Source: Chlamydia pecorum E58 (lineage in GTDB: Bacteria > Chlamydiota > Chlamydiia > Chlamydiales > Chlamydiaceae). From it: 64,000 nucleotides of DNA. The translations under genes were made by a program, and so were the position numbers. Location: NCBI RefSeq assembly GCF_000204135.1, contig NC_015408.1:248001-312000 (forward strand). The letters run 5' to 3'. This document shows positions 11,450-19,331 of the stretch, piece by piece; position 1 is the stretch's first letter; the number at the start of each line of letters is the position of its first letter. Under the pieces are notes generated by a model. That model did not search any database. It was not told the origin of the DNA and saw nothing but the letters and a program-made list of their open reading frames with translations.

Positions 11450-11771
11450 AATTTAGCTCGTTCTCTTTGAAAGGCGCTGTTCCTTCTTCCTTAGACTCTA
11501 AAGCTTTTTGAGACAGCGGGAAGTAAAAATCCAACAATAGCGCAAGCACTGCAGAAATTATCAAAAAACCGATGGATAAAGAAGCACAGGCAATCAATGC
11601 TATCGGGGTAGGGACTGTTGATAATGCTGCAATGAAAGCAGAGGCTACCGCAAAACCTAAGGCAAGAACAAAGCTCACCTTAGAAACCGTATACAAACAC
11701 GTTCTATAGGGAAGAAGCCTCTCTGTACATGTAGACGTTTCTCCCTGAGAAATTAAAGATGTCACTTGCAT
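11430..11771 (-). CDS. Putative small inclusion membrane (Inc-like) protein
   Basis: A 113-residue protein with a bilobed hydrophobic hairpin: helix 1 at about 30-50, a short loop containing STVPTP, and helix 2 at about 55-82 (numbered from the ATG). Polar ends flank it and there is no cleavable signal peptide. This is the defining layout of chlamydial Inc proteins, which are type III secreted and inserted into the inclusion membrane. The ATG at 11771 is preferred over the GTG at 11777 because the AGGTAAGG element is about 10 bases from the ATG but almost abuts the GTG. I do not recognise a C. trachomatis equivalent at this place, so it may be lineage-specific. The function is unknown. Confidence 0.7.
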   Translation of the reverse strand: MQVTSLISQGETSTCTERLLPYRTCLYTVSKVSFVLALGFAVASAFIAALSTVPTPIALIACASLSIGFLIISAVLALLLDFYFPLSQKALESKEEGTAPFKENELNSIKSAQ

Positions 11772-11883
11772 AGCCACAGCCTTACCTTACATCCTCCTTT
11801 GGTTTTTCTCGAAGAGTCCCCTACTGACATAAACCTAGGATTCATGATAAAGAAGCAAGATAGTAAAGTTTTTTCTTTTTTTT

Positions 11884-14772
11884 ATGCCACGATTAGATGA
11901 ATCTGTTTTTCATTCCTTAACCCAAGAGCCGCAGCCTCATGCCTTAGAAGAGATCTTTTGTAGGGATGATGAAGCAGGATTCGAGGCGTATCGCACGACA
12001 GCGTTACAGTCTCCTCTTGCGGCAAAAACTGTCCGCATGGCAAGGGAAACCGCGCGTTATATCCTCTCCGACAATGGGGAGATAGATAGCGTAAGGCTTG
12101 TAGAAGCTATAGAACATCTCTCTCATTGTTTATATCCTTTAGGGCCATATCGCCACGAAGAAACACAAATCCGAGAGCATCTCCTACGCATGCTCAAGGC
12201 CCTAAAGGAATCTTCCGAGCTCAAAGACCGCATAAAAAAGCTTTTTGTTCCTTCCTATGTTTCTATCCAAAATCTCATCCGCGATACTCTAGCTCTAGAA
12301 GAAACTGCTTCTATATCTACATTCCATGTCCGACAAGCGGTGCTTGCAGCAATGTTTTCCTACTTACGTCAAGATGTCGGCTCATGTTTCGCTACAGCGC
12401 CGGCTATTCTTATTCATCAGGAATATCCTCACCGCTTTCTCAAAGACCTTGAAGACCTACTTAGCTCTGGGAAGCTCACGCGAATCATCGGCTCAAGAGA
12501 AGTTACTATTCCTATAAATCTCTCAGGATGCATTGGAGAGCTATTCAAGCGCATAAGAATTTTAGACCTCCATCCCGATCCTATACAAACTCTTTCTTCC
12601 TCTCCAGGGTTACAGAAAGCTTTTGAAGCTGCAGGTGTTCTTCATTCCTTAGAGGCCCCTCAAATCCAAGTACAAAAACTGCTCGCTCATGAATATCTCC
12701 TCAAGAAACTCTCCCAAGAGCATGATACCATTTCCGCTCACGAGATCCTACAGTCCACGCTTCTTAACCTCTATCAGCTCTCTGAAACTACGGTAAAAGC
12801 CACTCTCTGCAAAGAGGGCATGTTCAGCAAAAATCCTGCTCTGTTCCTCTCCCAAGATCCCCGAGAGCTCTCCCAAAACCAAAGGGTATATGGCTACCTC
12901 TTTGCCTATAAACAGGCGAGGAGAGCCTTTATCCACGACACGCAAAATCCCCTGTTGAAATCTTGGGAGTACTCCCTAGCAACACTTGCAGATGCAAACT
13001 CCTCCTCAACCCTAAACCACATCCGCATCTCCTTAGGGTGGAACAGCAACGATTCCTATAGCATTGCTACACAAATGAAACAGTTTATAGAACAGGAAAT
13101 TGAATCACTCCGTTCTGTAGTGTCTAAGTGTGAGCAAACCTATCAAGAAGCGCGTTCCCAGCTGGACTATATCGAAAATCGCTTGAAAAACCCTCTGAAT
13201 ACCCAAGATAGCCAGATCCTTACTATGGATCACATACGCTTCCGCCAAGAGCTAAATAAAGCTCTCTATGATTGGGATGCCGCCCAAGAAAAAGTAAAGA
13301 AACTCTTAAATCTCCCTGACTATCTGCTTTCTTTTTACGCCAAAGCTATCCCACAATACTTCCGCAGTGCGTACGATGCTTATATCCAAGAGTTCTCCCA
13401 TATCCATACAGATACTCCCGCGGGATTCCGGCTTCTTTTTACCCATGGAAGAGCCCATCCCCACGCATGGTCTCCGGTATACTCTATAGAAGAATTTATC
13501 CGCTTTCTTTCAGAATTCTTCTCCTTAACAGAAGTCGATCTCATGGGAAAACACGCAATCGTCGATCTCGAAAAAGAAACCTCTTCTCTTATTCATCATC
13601 TCATTTCTCTGTTACACACAGAGCACTTTCAAGAGGCCGCACTTACTCGCATCCTAAATACCTACAACCTTCCTGTCCCCTCCCCCCTCTTTGATCACTT
13701 AGACACGCTTGTCATCACCCCATGGGTCTACATTTCAGGAGGCTCTGTAGAATCCCTACTTACGGATTACTTTGAACTTACAACTCCCATCACGACAATA
13801 CAAAAGCGCCCCGAAAATGCTCATGAGCTCGCTGCTTTTTTCTCAGACGCCCTCAAAGACCTCCCCGAAGGCATAAAAAGCTATTTAGAAGAAGGGGACC
13901 ACTCCCTCCTGACAGCCTCTCCAACACACGTATTTTCCTTAACAGCAGGCTCTCCTTTATTTCGAGAAGCCTGGGATAATGATTGGTACAGCTACACATG
14001 GCTACGAGATGTCTGGGTAAAGCAGCACAAGACTTTTTTAGAAAACACCTTACTTTCACAACCGGAAGTGTATGCCTGTTTAGGGAGTTTCTGTTCGAAA
14101 TACTCTCTAAATTCTCTAACTCAAGAACTATATGATTTTTGTGCAGAACCCTCCCAGTCTCTCCCAGAGCTTTACGAAAAAAGTTCTCGCTTTCTACAAG
14201 GAGCCCTCCAAGATGCCCATTCCCTAGAGCTCTACCAACGTAGGCTCGCGCGCCACCTCGTTCAGGAACCCCCCTATGTCTCAGAACAACAGCTTCCAGA
14301 AACCCTAGAGATGATTTCCTCCTACTTGGGAATTTCCTCCCGCATGGCATTTCCTAAATTTCAAGAGCTTATAGAACGCCACATCCCCAAACTCTCTCTA
14401 CTGTCCTCTTCTGATCTGCGGCATCTTTACCTAGGCTTGCTTATGCAAAGTTACCAAAAGGTCTATGTTGAGGAAGATCTCTATATGCGCGTAGCCAGTG
14501 CTATGAGACATCATAAACTTGCCTACCCTGCACCTTTGCTCTTCGGTGATAGCAATTGGCCTTACAGCTACTTCGGCTTCCTGCTCCATCCGGGAACCGG
14601 TCATATCGACTTATGGCAATGTAACTACGCAGGGCTAAAAGCCTCTCCTTTGGAAAATCTCCAGGAAATTCTTGCTGTAACTCGTCCATGGACTCTTTAT
14701 GCCAACCCTATAGATTACGGCATGCCTCCCCCTCCAGGATACCGCAGCCAAATGCCAAAAGGGTTTTTCTAA
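11884..14772 (+). CDS. Large conserved chlamydial protein with papain-like Cys motif (CT590 family)
   Basis: A 962-residue protein with no clear signal peptide or membrane helix, corresponding to CT590. Two stretches stand out. Residues 164-176 read DVGSCFATAPAIL, resembling the GSCWAF active-site Cys motif of papain-fold proteases (Cys168). Near the C-terminus FGDSNWPYSYFGF and LLHPGTGHIDLW (residues 887-912) supply Asp, Asn-Trp and His residues in a hydrophobic beta-like context. A Gln/Glu-rich segment near 400-450 may be coiled coil. Function has not been shown; a cysteine peptidase or transglutaminase-like fold is my inference. It is flanked by an Inc-like gene and ends beside convergent sdhB. 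Confidence 0.85.
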   Translation: MPRLDESVFHSLTQEPQPHALEEIFCRDDEAGFEAYRTTALQSPLAAKTVRMARETARYILSDNGEIDSVRLVEAIEHLSHCLYPLGPYRHEETQIREHLLRMLKALKESSELKDRIKKLFVPSYVSIQNLIRDTLALEETASISTFHVRQAVLAAMFSYLRQDVGSCFATAPAILIHQEYPHRFLKDLEDLLSSGKLTRIIGSREVTIPINLSGCIGELFKRIRILDLHPDPIQTLSSSPGLQKAFEAAGVLHSLEAPQIQVQKLLAHEYLLKKLSQEHDTISAHEILQSTLLNLYQLSETTVKATLCKEGMFSKNPALFLSQDPRELSQNQRVYGYLFAYKQARRAFIHDTQNPLLKSWEYSLATLADANSSSTLNHIRISLGWNSNDSYSIATQMKQFIEQEIESLRSVVSKCEQTYQEARSQLDYIENRLKNPLNTQDSQILTMDHIRFRQELNKALYDWDAAQEKVKKLLNLPDYLLSFYAKAIPQYFRSAYDAYIQEFSHIHTDTPAGFRLLFTHGRAHPHAWSPVYSIEEFIRFLSEFFSLTEVDLMGKHAIVDLEKETSSLIHHLISLLHTEHFQEAALTRILNTYNLPVPSPLFDHLDTLVITPWVYISGGSVESLLTDYFELTTPITTIQKRPENAHELAAFFSDALKDLPEGIKSYLEEGDHSLLTASPTHVFSLTAGSPLFREAWDNDWYSYTWLRDVWVKQHKTFLENTLLSQPEVYACLGSFCSKYSLNSLTQELYDFCAEPSQSLPELYEKSSRFLQGALQDAHSLELYQRRLARHLVQEPPYVSEQQLPETLEMISSYLGISSRMAFPKFQELIERHIPKLSLLSSSDLRHLYLGLLMQSYQKVYVEEDLYMRVASAMRHHKLAYPAPLLFGDSNWPYSYFGFLLHPGTGHIDLWQCNYAGLKASPLENLQEILAVTRPWTLYANPIDYGMPPPPGYRSQMPKGFF

Positions 14773-14790
14773 GTCCCCTTAGGTTTTTTT
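14769..14790 (+). terminator. Probable terminator of the CT590-like gene
   Basis: CTAAG (14769-14773), loop TCCC and CTTAG (14778-14782) form a short stem followed by a run of seven T at 14784-14790. It lies at the stop codon of the plus-strand gene and runs into the 3' coding end of convergent sdhB, where the T-run encodes lysines. Confidence 0.5.
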
Positions 14791-15558
14791 CTTTTTCCCA
14801 AAGAGTGAAGAGAAAACCTTCCTTAAAGAAAATCTCGAGGTTTCCCTCCCCATAATAGAAATGCTCTCTGTTAAAGGGAGCTTTTTAGGGCAGACCCTTA
14901 CGCAATTATATGCTTGCCCACAACCGCGAATACCGTCTTTCCCCATGAGCCTACGCAAGCGCTCTTCAGAGCGCTTATCCCCAGGGTAAGAATTAAAATA
15001 ACGGACTTGGGAAATCGCTGCAGGGCCGATAAAATCATTATGTGCATTTACCTGGGGACAGGCCTCAGCACAACACCCACATGTCATGCACATAGATAAC
15101 GTATAGAGAAGCTCCTGCTGCTCAGGAGTGACCTTAGGGCCAAAGGTCTCCCCATCAACGTCTGCAGCTACCCACCCTTGGATCTCCTGAAGGTTCTCAA
15201 ACATTACAGAACGATCCACGATAAGATCCCGCACAAGGGGGAACTTCGTCAGAGGCGCTAGGGTAATCTCTCGAGACTGTGTAGTATCTATATATTCTTT
15301 TATCAATGCAGTACATGCCTGACGAGGAACACCATTAACCAACATCGCACACGAACCACAAACCTCCTCGAGGCATCCCTGTTCCCACACTACAGGATCT
15401 ACTACTTCTCCTTGGGTATTTATCGGGCGTTTTTCGATTTCCATAAGGGCGCTAATCACGTTTTCCCCAGGATGTAGGGGAAGCTCGAAGCTTTCCCAAT
15501 ACTGGTTTCCAGGCATGCCACGATAAATCTTCAAAATAAACGTATTTTTAGGCTCCAT
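14779..15558 (-). CDS. sdhB: Succinate dehydrogenase iron-sulfur subunit
   Basis: The electron-transfer subunit of complex II, 259 residues. The [2Fe-2S] site is visible as GCLEEVCGSCAM followed by RQAC. A ferredoxin-like site CMTCGCCAEACP and a later CVRVCPK supply ligands for the [4Fe-4S] and [3Fe-4S] clusters. The C-terminus is Lys-rich. It lies 11 bases downstream of sdhA; the operon order is sdhC-sdhA-sdhB on the minus strand. The layout is of the Bacillus/epsilonproteobacterial type with a single five-helix anchor, rather than separate SdhC and SdhD. Confidence 0.96.
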   Translation of the reverse strand: MEPKNTFILKIYRGMPGNQYWESFELPLHPGENVISALMEIEKRPINTQGEVVDPVVWEQGCLEEVCGSCAMLVNGVPRQACTALIKEYIDTTQSREITLAPLTKFPLVRDLIVDRSVMFENLQEIQGWVAADVDGETFGPKVTPEQQELLYTLSMCMTCGCCAEACPQVNAHNDFIGPAAISQVRYFNSYPGDKRSEERLRRLMGKDGIRGCGQAYNCVRVCPKKLPLTESISIMGRETSRFSLRKVFSSLFGKKKKT

Positions 15559-15569
15559 AAGTCTCTTCC

Positions 15570-17447
15570 TTATATGGGCAGGCGAATGTTTTTGGGAAGG
15601 TTGTCTAAAACAATCTTTCCTGTTGAAGATTTAGTGTAGTCCCTCAAAGAGGGAGCGACATGGCGTGTATCCACTGGACAATAGGTAATCTCAGGCTCTT
15701 CAGGATGATAAGACGCTAAGGTCGTTTTTAGCCAATGTTCATCATCACGCTTAGGGAACTCCGGCTTATAATGGGAACCTCGAAATTCATTACGCAAGAG
15801 AGCTCCCTTGGTAATCGCTAAAGAAAGCTCTAACATCGGCCGCATCTGACGGATGAAATGAAAAGACTTGTTTGCAAACTTCGAAGAGTCATGAACAGAA
15901 ACACGAGAAAGCCTCTCACGAAACTCCTTAAGATGCTCTAAAGTTTTTTGAAGATCATGGTTATTACGCTTTACTGTCACGTTCCGCACCATTATAGCGG
16001 CAATTTCCTCGTGTAATACAAAGATATTTTCCTTTCCTTTTCTCGAAAGGATCTTGGCATTTTCTTCTTTCTCTATATGTAAAGCCTCTTCATATACTCT
16101 AGAGCTCCCTAAAGCAGGACCAAACACCTCTATATAGCGTGCAGCTTCATCTCCAGCAACAAGCCCAGCAAAAATACATGATAATAAAGAATTCGCCCCT
16201 AGACGATTCGCTCCATGATATTGGAAATCAGACTCCCCACAGTTAAAACAACCTGGGAGATTAGTCATCTGTCGGAACCGCCCTTCTCGATCAGGATCAT
16301 CAGCAGCAGGCCAATCTACCCAAGCCCCTCCCATCGAATAATGTACCGCAGGGAAAATCCTCATAGGAGTTGTGACGGGATCGTCACCTGTAAACTTCTT
16401 ATAAATATCTAAAACGACTTCTAGTTTGTGCAGAGTTTCTTTAGGCAAATGCGTCACATCCAAAAAGACCTCCATTTTGCCATCCACGCCTAATCCGGCC
16501 TCGCAAACTTGCAAAATCGCCCGTGCTCCAACGTCTCTACTGACGAGGTTCCCATAAGCTGGATACATCTCCTCAAGGAAATACCAAGGCTCTCCACTCT
16601 TTCCACATGGTCTTTCTGAGCCATCAGGGAAGAGGATCTTCTTAGAAGCATCTCCAGGGACCCACACGCGCCCTCCTTCTCCACGAACCGACTCAGAGAT
16701 TAACCGAAGCTTATCCCGACCAGGGATAGCTGTAGGATGAATCTGAATAAACTCAGGGTTTGCATAAGTCATGCCTTGTAAAAAGAGCCTCCCGTTCGCT
16801 GCACCTGTACAAAACGTGGAGTTCGTAGACATCTTAAAGATAACTCCAGGTCCTCCTGTAGCAACAATCACAGCGTCTCCCTTAAGCACCTCTAAGCGGT
16901 TGTTAAACAGGTTCATCAAGATGATCCCACAAGCCCTTCCCTCGGCATTAGTCACAAGACGAAGAAACTCATGGTTTTCTCTTTTTATGATTTTCCCTGC
17001 ACTTTCTCTCCTGCGCACTTGTTCATCTAAGGTATACATCAGCTGCTGGCCCGTAGAGGCACCACAAAAGACTGTACGGTGATATAAAGTCCCTCCAAAC
17101 CTACGGACATCTAAATCCCCAGAAGCACTACGATTAAAGGGACAGCCAAAGTTCGCCAACATGCGGATAATCCTTGGAGCTGTGAGGCACATCTCCAAAA
17201 CAGGAGGTTGATCTGCAAGGAAATCCCCTCCTTTTATTGTATCGTAAGCATGTATATAGGGAGAGTCTTCCTCTTCTGACTTGAGATTGAGTGCTGCGTT
17301 AATCCCTCCCTGAGCACACACAGAATGGGAACGCTTTACTTTTGTGAGAGAAACAAGCTCTACAAGAACACCACGATCTGCCAGCTGAATTGCTGCAGCC
17401 AACCCTGCCAATCCTCCACCGACAACAATAACTCTACGATTTCCCAT
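15570..17447 (-). CDS. sdhA: Succinate dehydrogenase flavoprotein subunit
   Basis: The catalytic subunit of complex II, 625 residues, oxidising succinate to fumarate. The Rossmann FAD motif VVGGGLAGLAAAIQLADRG is at the N-terminus, RSHSVCAQGGINAAL contains the His expected to carry covalent FAD, and HPTAIPGRDKLRLISESVRGEGG is the substrate and active-site region. I start at the ATG at 17447, where an ATGA overlaps the sdhC stop and the Rossmann strand begins directly. The frame extends 46 codons further upstream, but that part lies inside sdhC and is not family-like. Confidence 0.96.
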   Translation of the reverse strand: MGNRRVIVVGGGLAGLAAAIQLADRGVLVELVSLTKVKRSHSVCAQGGINAALNLKSEEEDSPYIHAYDTIKGGDFLADQPPVLEMCLTAPRIIRMLANFGCPFNRSASGDLDVRRFGGTLYHRTVFCGASTGQQLMYTLDEQVRRRESAGKIIKRENHEFLRLVTNAEGRACGIILMNLFNNRLEVLKGDAVIVATGGPGVIFKMSTNSTFCTGAANGRLFLQGMTYANPEFIQIHPTAIPGRDKLRLISESVRGEGGRVWVPGDASKKILFPDGSERPCGKSGEPWYFLEEMYPAYGNLVSRDVGARAILQVCEAGLGVDGKMEVFLDVTHLPKETLHKLEVVLDIYKKFTGDDPVTTPMRIFPAVHYSMGGAWVDWPAADDPDREGRFRQMTNLPGCFNCGESDFQYHGANRLGANSLLSCIFAGLVAGDEAARYIEVFGPALGSSRVYEEALHIEKEENAKILSRKGKENIFVLHEEIAAIMVRNVTVKRNNHDLQKTLEHLKEFRERLSRVSVHDSSKFANKSFHFIRQMRPMLELSLAITKGALLRNEFRGSHYKPEFPKRDDEHWLKTTLASYHPEEPEITYCPVDTRHVAPSLRDYTKSSTGKIVLDNLPKNIRLPI

Positions 17448-18334
17448 CACATCACTCGATATAGGTCCCAAATCACACTCACTCCCAAAGCAGCGACTCC
17501 TACCATCATCCCATAACAGATATACCGCAGACGTAACTGAGCCCGAAAAGAAACCACGACTCCCCAGCGGCAACACAATGTCCATAAACCATTAAAGCCG
17601 TGATATGCCGACGCCAATACTAAAAGTGTATACAGAGCCGCCATCCAAAAGGAACTTAAAGAGTCCCTTACAACATAAAGAAATGCTTGTCCCGCACTAC
17701 GAGTAAACAGATAGACCTTCCCTTCGGGAAGCATAGCAAGATCTTGCTCTGAAAGATCACTCTTACCTATTTGGGGCACAGGAAGATCTTTTTCATACAA
17801 TACGAAAAAATCTTTCGTGCCCTGAATGACTTTAGAATAGTGTGAGGGCTCTATGCCTACAACATAGTATGACTGCCCATAAGTATGAATATGCAGAGGG
17901 TAGCGCACAAAACGCAAATGCACAATGTGAAAAAGCAATCCGAACAGGATGATCCATGCTGTCACTCGTTGCCAGGTATAAGCATAATTTCTTGCGAAAG
18001 GAAGGGAGGGGACACTCCCATCCCCTCTGGAAGAATTACTCTTTCCCTGTAAAAGATAGACAATCCCAATAATGGCATGGCAAAGAAAGGGCAGCGCTAA
18101 ACACGTTATCTCGATAACCTTCAGTCCTGGGATGGTATGGAAACGATCCACCATGGCGATAAAGCCTTTCCCCCAACCCCAATAAGATGCTGCAAGCTGG
18201 TTTGTAAGAAGATGTTCACATAAAAATAACGTAAATGCCAATCCCGAAAGTGAGTGCACACACCGCAAAATAAACGGAAGATAATACGACCACGAGGGAA
18301 GATCTTCGTAAGAACTCTCTTTTTTGTGAGACAT
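17447..18334 (-). CDS. sdhC: Succinate dehydrogenase cytochrome b subunit with large insertion
   Basis: The haem-bearing membrane anchor of complex II, 295 residues from the ATG at 18334 (an in-frame TTG at 18340 is less likely). Several transmembrane helices carry His residues suited to haem ligation: CVHSLSGLAF and CEHLL in helix 1, PFLCHAIIGIVYLL in the next, and FGLLFHIVHLRF in the third. The B. subtilis homologue is about 200 residues. Here roughly 80 extra, mostly polar residues (from about SYYVVGIEPSHYSK to LPEGKVYLFTR) sit between the third helix and the last two, probably as one extramembrane loop. It is translationally coupled to sdhA. Confidence 0.9.
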   Translation of the reverse strand: MSHKKESSYEDLPSWSYYLPFILRCVHSLSGLAFTLFLCEHLLTNQLAASYWGWGKGFIAMVDRFHTIPGLKVIEITCLALPFLCHAIIGIVYLLQGKSNSSRGDGSVPSLPFARNYAYTWQRVTAWIILFGLLFHIVHLRFVRYPLHIHTYGQSYYVVGIEPSHYSKVIQGTKDFFVLYEKDLPVPQIGKSDLSEQDLAMLPEGKVYLFTRSAGQAFLYVVRDSLSSFWMAALYTLLVLASAYHGFNGLWTLCCRWGVVVSFRAQLRLRYICYGMMVGVAALGVSVIWDLYRVM

Positions 18335-18420
18335 GAGCAAGATTTTCGTTAGAACCCTTTTCGACTTAAAATAGAGATTCTCACACTATTCTGGAAAGTG
18401 CTTTTTCAAAGAAATCAATC

Positions 18421-19212
18421 CTACGTATGTTGCAAAAAACGCAAGGTATTCCTACGTAGAATCGCAGCTAGTTCCTCTTCAGATTCCCCCTTAAGATTTG
18501 CAAGAACCTGAAGAGTATGCACAATATATGCAGGCTCGTTTCTTTTTCCCCGATACGGTGTGGGGGCCAAAAACGGCGCGTCAGTTTCTATCAGCAAATG
18601 CTCTTCAGGAATCTGTGTAACAAGATCCCGAAGATTTTGAGCATTTTTAAATGTGACTATTCCGCTTATTGAAATAAACCATCCCCGAGATATTAACTCC
18701 TGAGCTTCTTCCAAAGATCCTGTGAAACAATGCAGCATCCCAGGAAGCGCTCTAGGGTCATTGATATAGTAAGCATCTAAAGCTTGGAAGAAATCCCGAA
18801 ACGCCCCTCTACAATGTACAACCAAAGGAAGCCGAGCTTCTAAAGCAATTTCGAAATACCTCCTGAGAACCTCATGTTGCCTACGGATTGTAGCATCGGT
18901 CTCTCTTGGGCTATAATCTAACCCTACTTCGCCAACAGCAGCGAGCTTTCCCCCGAGGGCAAGATCTCGGACATAACTCACCATAGCTTCAATATCTTCC
19001 TGGGCATCCTGGGGAGGGGTTCCACCGACATGGAAAAAGCGTATATTGGGAAACTTTTCTGCATAAGCAAAAGATCTTCCCAACTCTTCAACCGTGGAGG
19101 AGACGTTCACAAGTAATGACACTTCAGAATCTTGAGCACGACCTAAGACGTCATCAATATTGTCACAAAAAACCTCGTCAGCAAGGTGAGTGTGGGCATC
19201 AGTTAAAGACAT
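18421..19212 (-). CDS. tatD: TatD-family metal-dependent hydrolase
   Basis: A 263-residue TIM-barrel hydrolase of the TatD/YcfH/YabD family (CT594). Metal-ligand motifs are intact: DAHTHL at residues 5-10, VGEVGLDY, VVHCRGAF, LHCFTGS and IETDAPFLAPTPYRGKRNEP. The family has 3'-5' DNase activity in several bacteria and has also been linked to D-aminoacyl-tRNA deacylation; the true substrate here is not evident. It lies 86 bases upstream of the sdh operon in the same direction and downstream of dsbD, from which it is separated by a strong hairpin. Confidence 0.93.
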   Translation of the reverse strand: MSLTDAHTHLADEVFCDNIDDVLGRAQDSEVSLLVNVSSTVEELGRSFAYAEKFPNIRFFHVGGTPPQDAQEDIEAMVSYVRDLALGGKLAAVGEVGLDYSPRETDATIRRQHEVLRRYFEIALEARLPLVVHCRGAFRDFFQALDAYYINDPRALPGMLHCFTGSLEEAQELISRGWFISISGIVTFKNAQNLRDLVTQIPEEHLLIETDAPFLAPTPYRGKRNEPAYIVHTLQVLANLKGESEEELAAILRRNTLRFLQHT

Positions 19213-19281
19213 AGTTCCTTTTCCTTAAATACATGAATAATGCTGCCTTTAAAGTTACTCCCTATGAGGAATATCTTCTAC

Positions 19282-19319
19282 CAAGGAGAGACAAAAACTA
19301 TTGTTTTCGTCTCTCCTTG
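19282..19319 (-). terminator. Strong hairpin between dsbD and tatD
   Basis: CAAGGAGAGAC (19282-19292) pairs perfectly with GTCTCTCCTTG (19309-19319). The loop adds an AAAA/TTTT pairing with one bulge. It is immediately 3' of dsbD (minus strand) and 70 bases before tatD. There is no T-run on either strand, so it is either a non-canonical terminator, an mRNA stabiliser for dsbD or a processing site. Confidence 0.55.
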
Positions 19320-19331
19320 TAAACTTCTGGA

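Noticed and set aside
13853-14350. 165-codon minus-strand frame antisense to the CT590-like gene
   Set aside because: Arg/Gly-rich translation with no recognisable pattern, wholly inside a well-supported gene; a composition shadow.
16771-17082. 103-codon plus-strand frame inside sdhA
   Set aside because: Antisense to the conserved FAD domain; no independent support.
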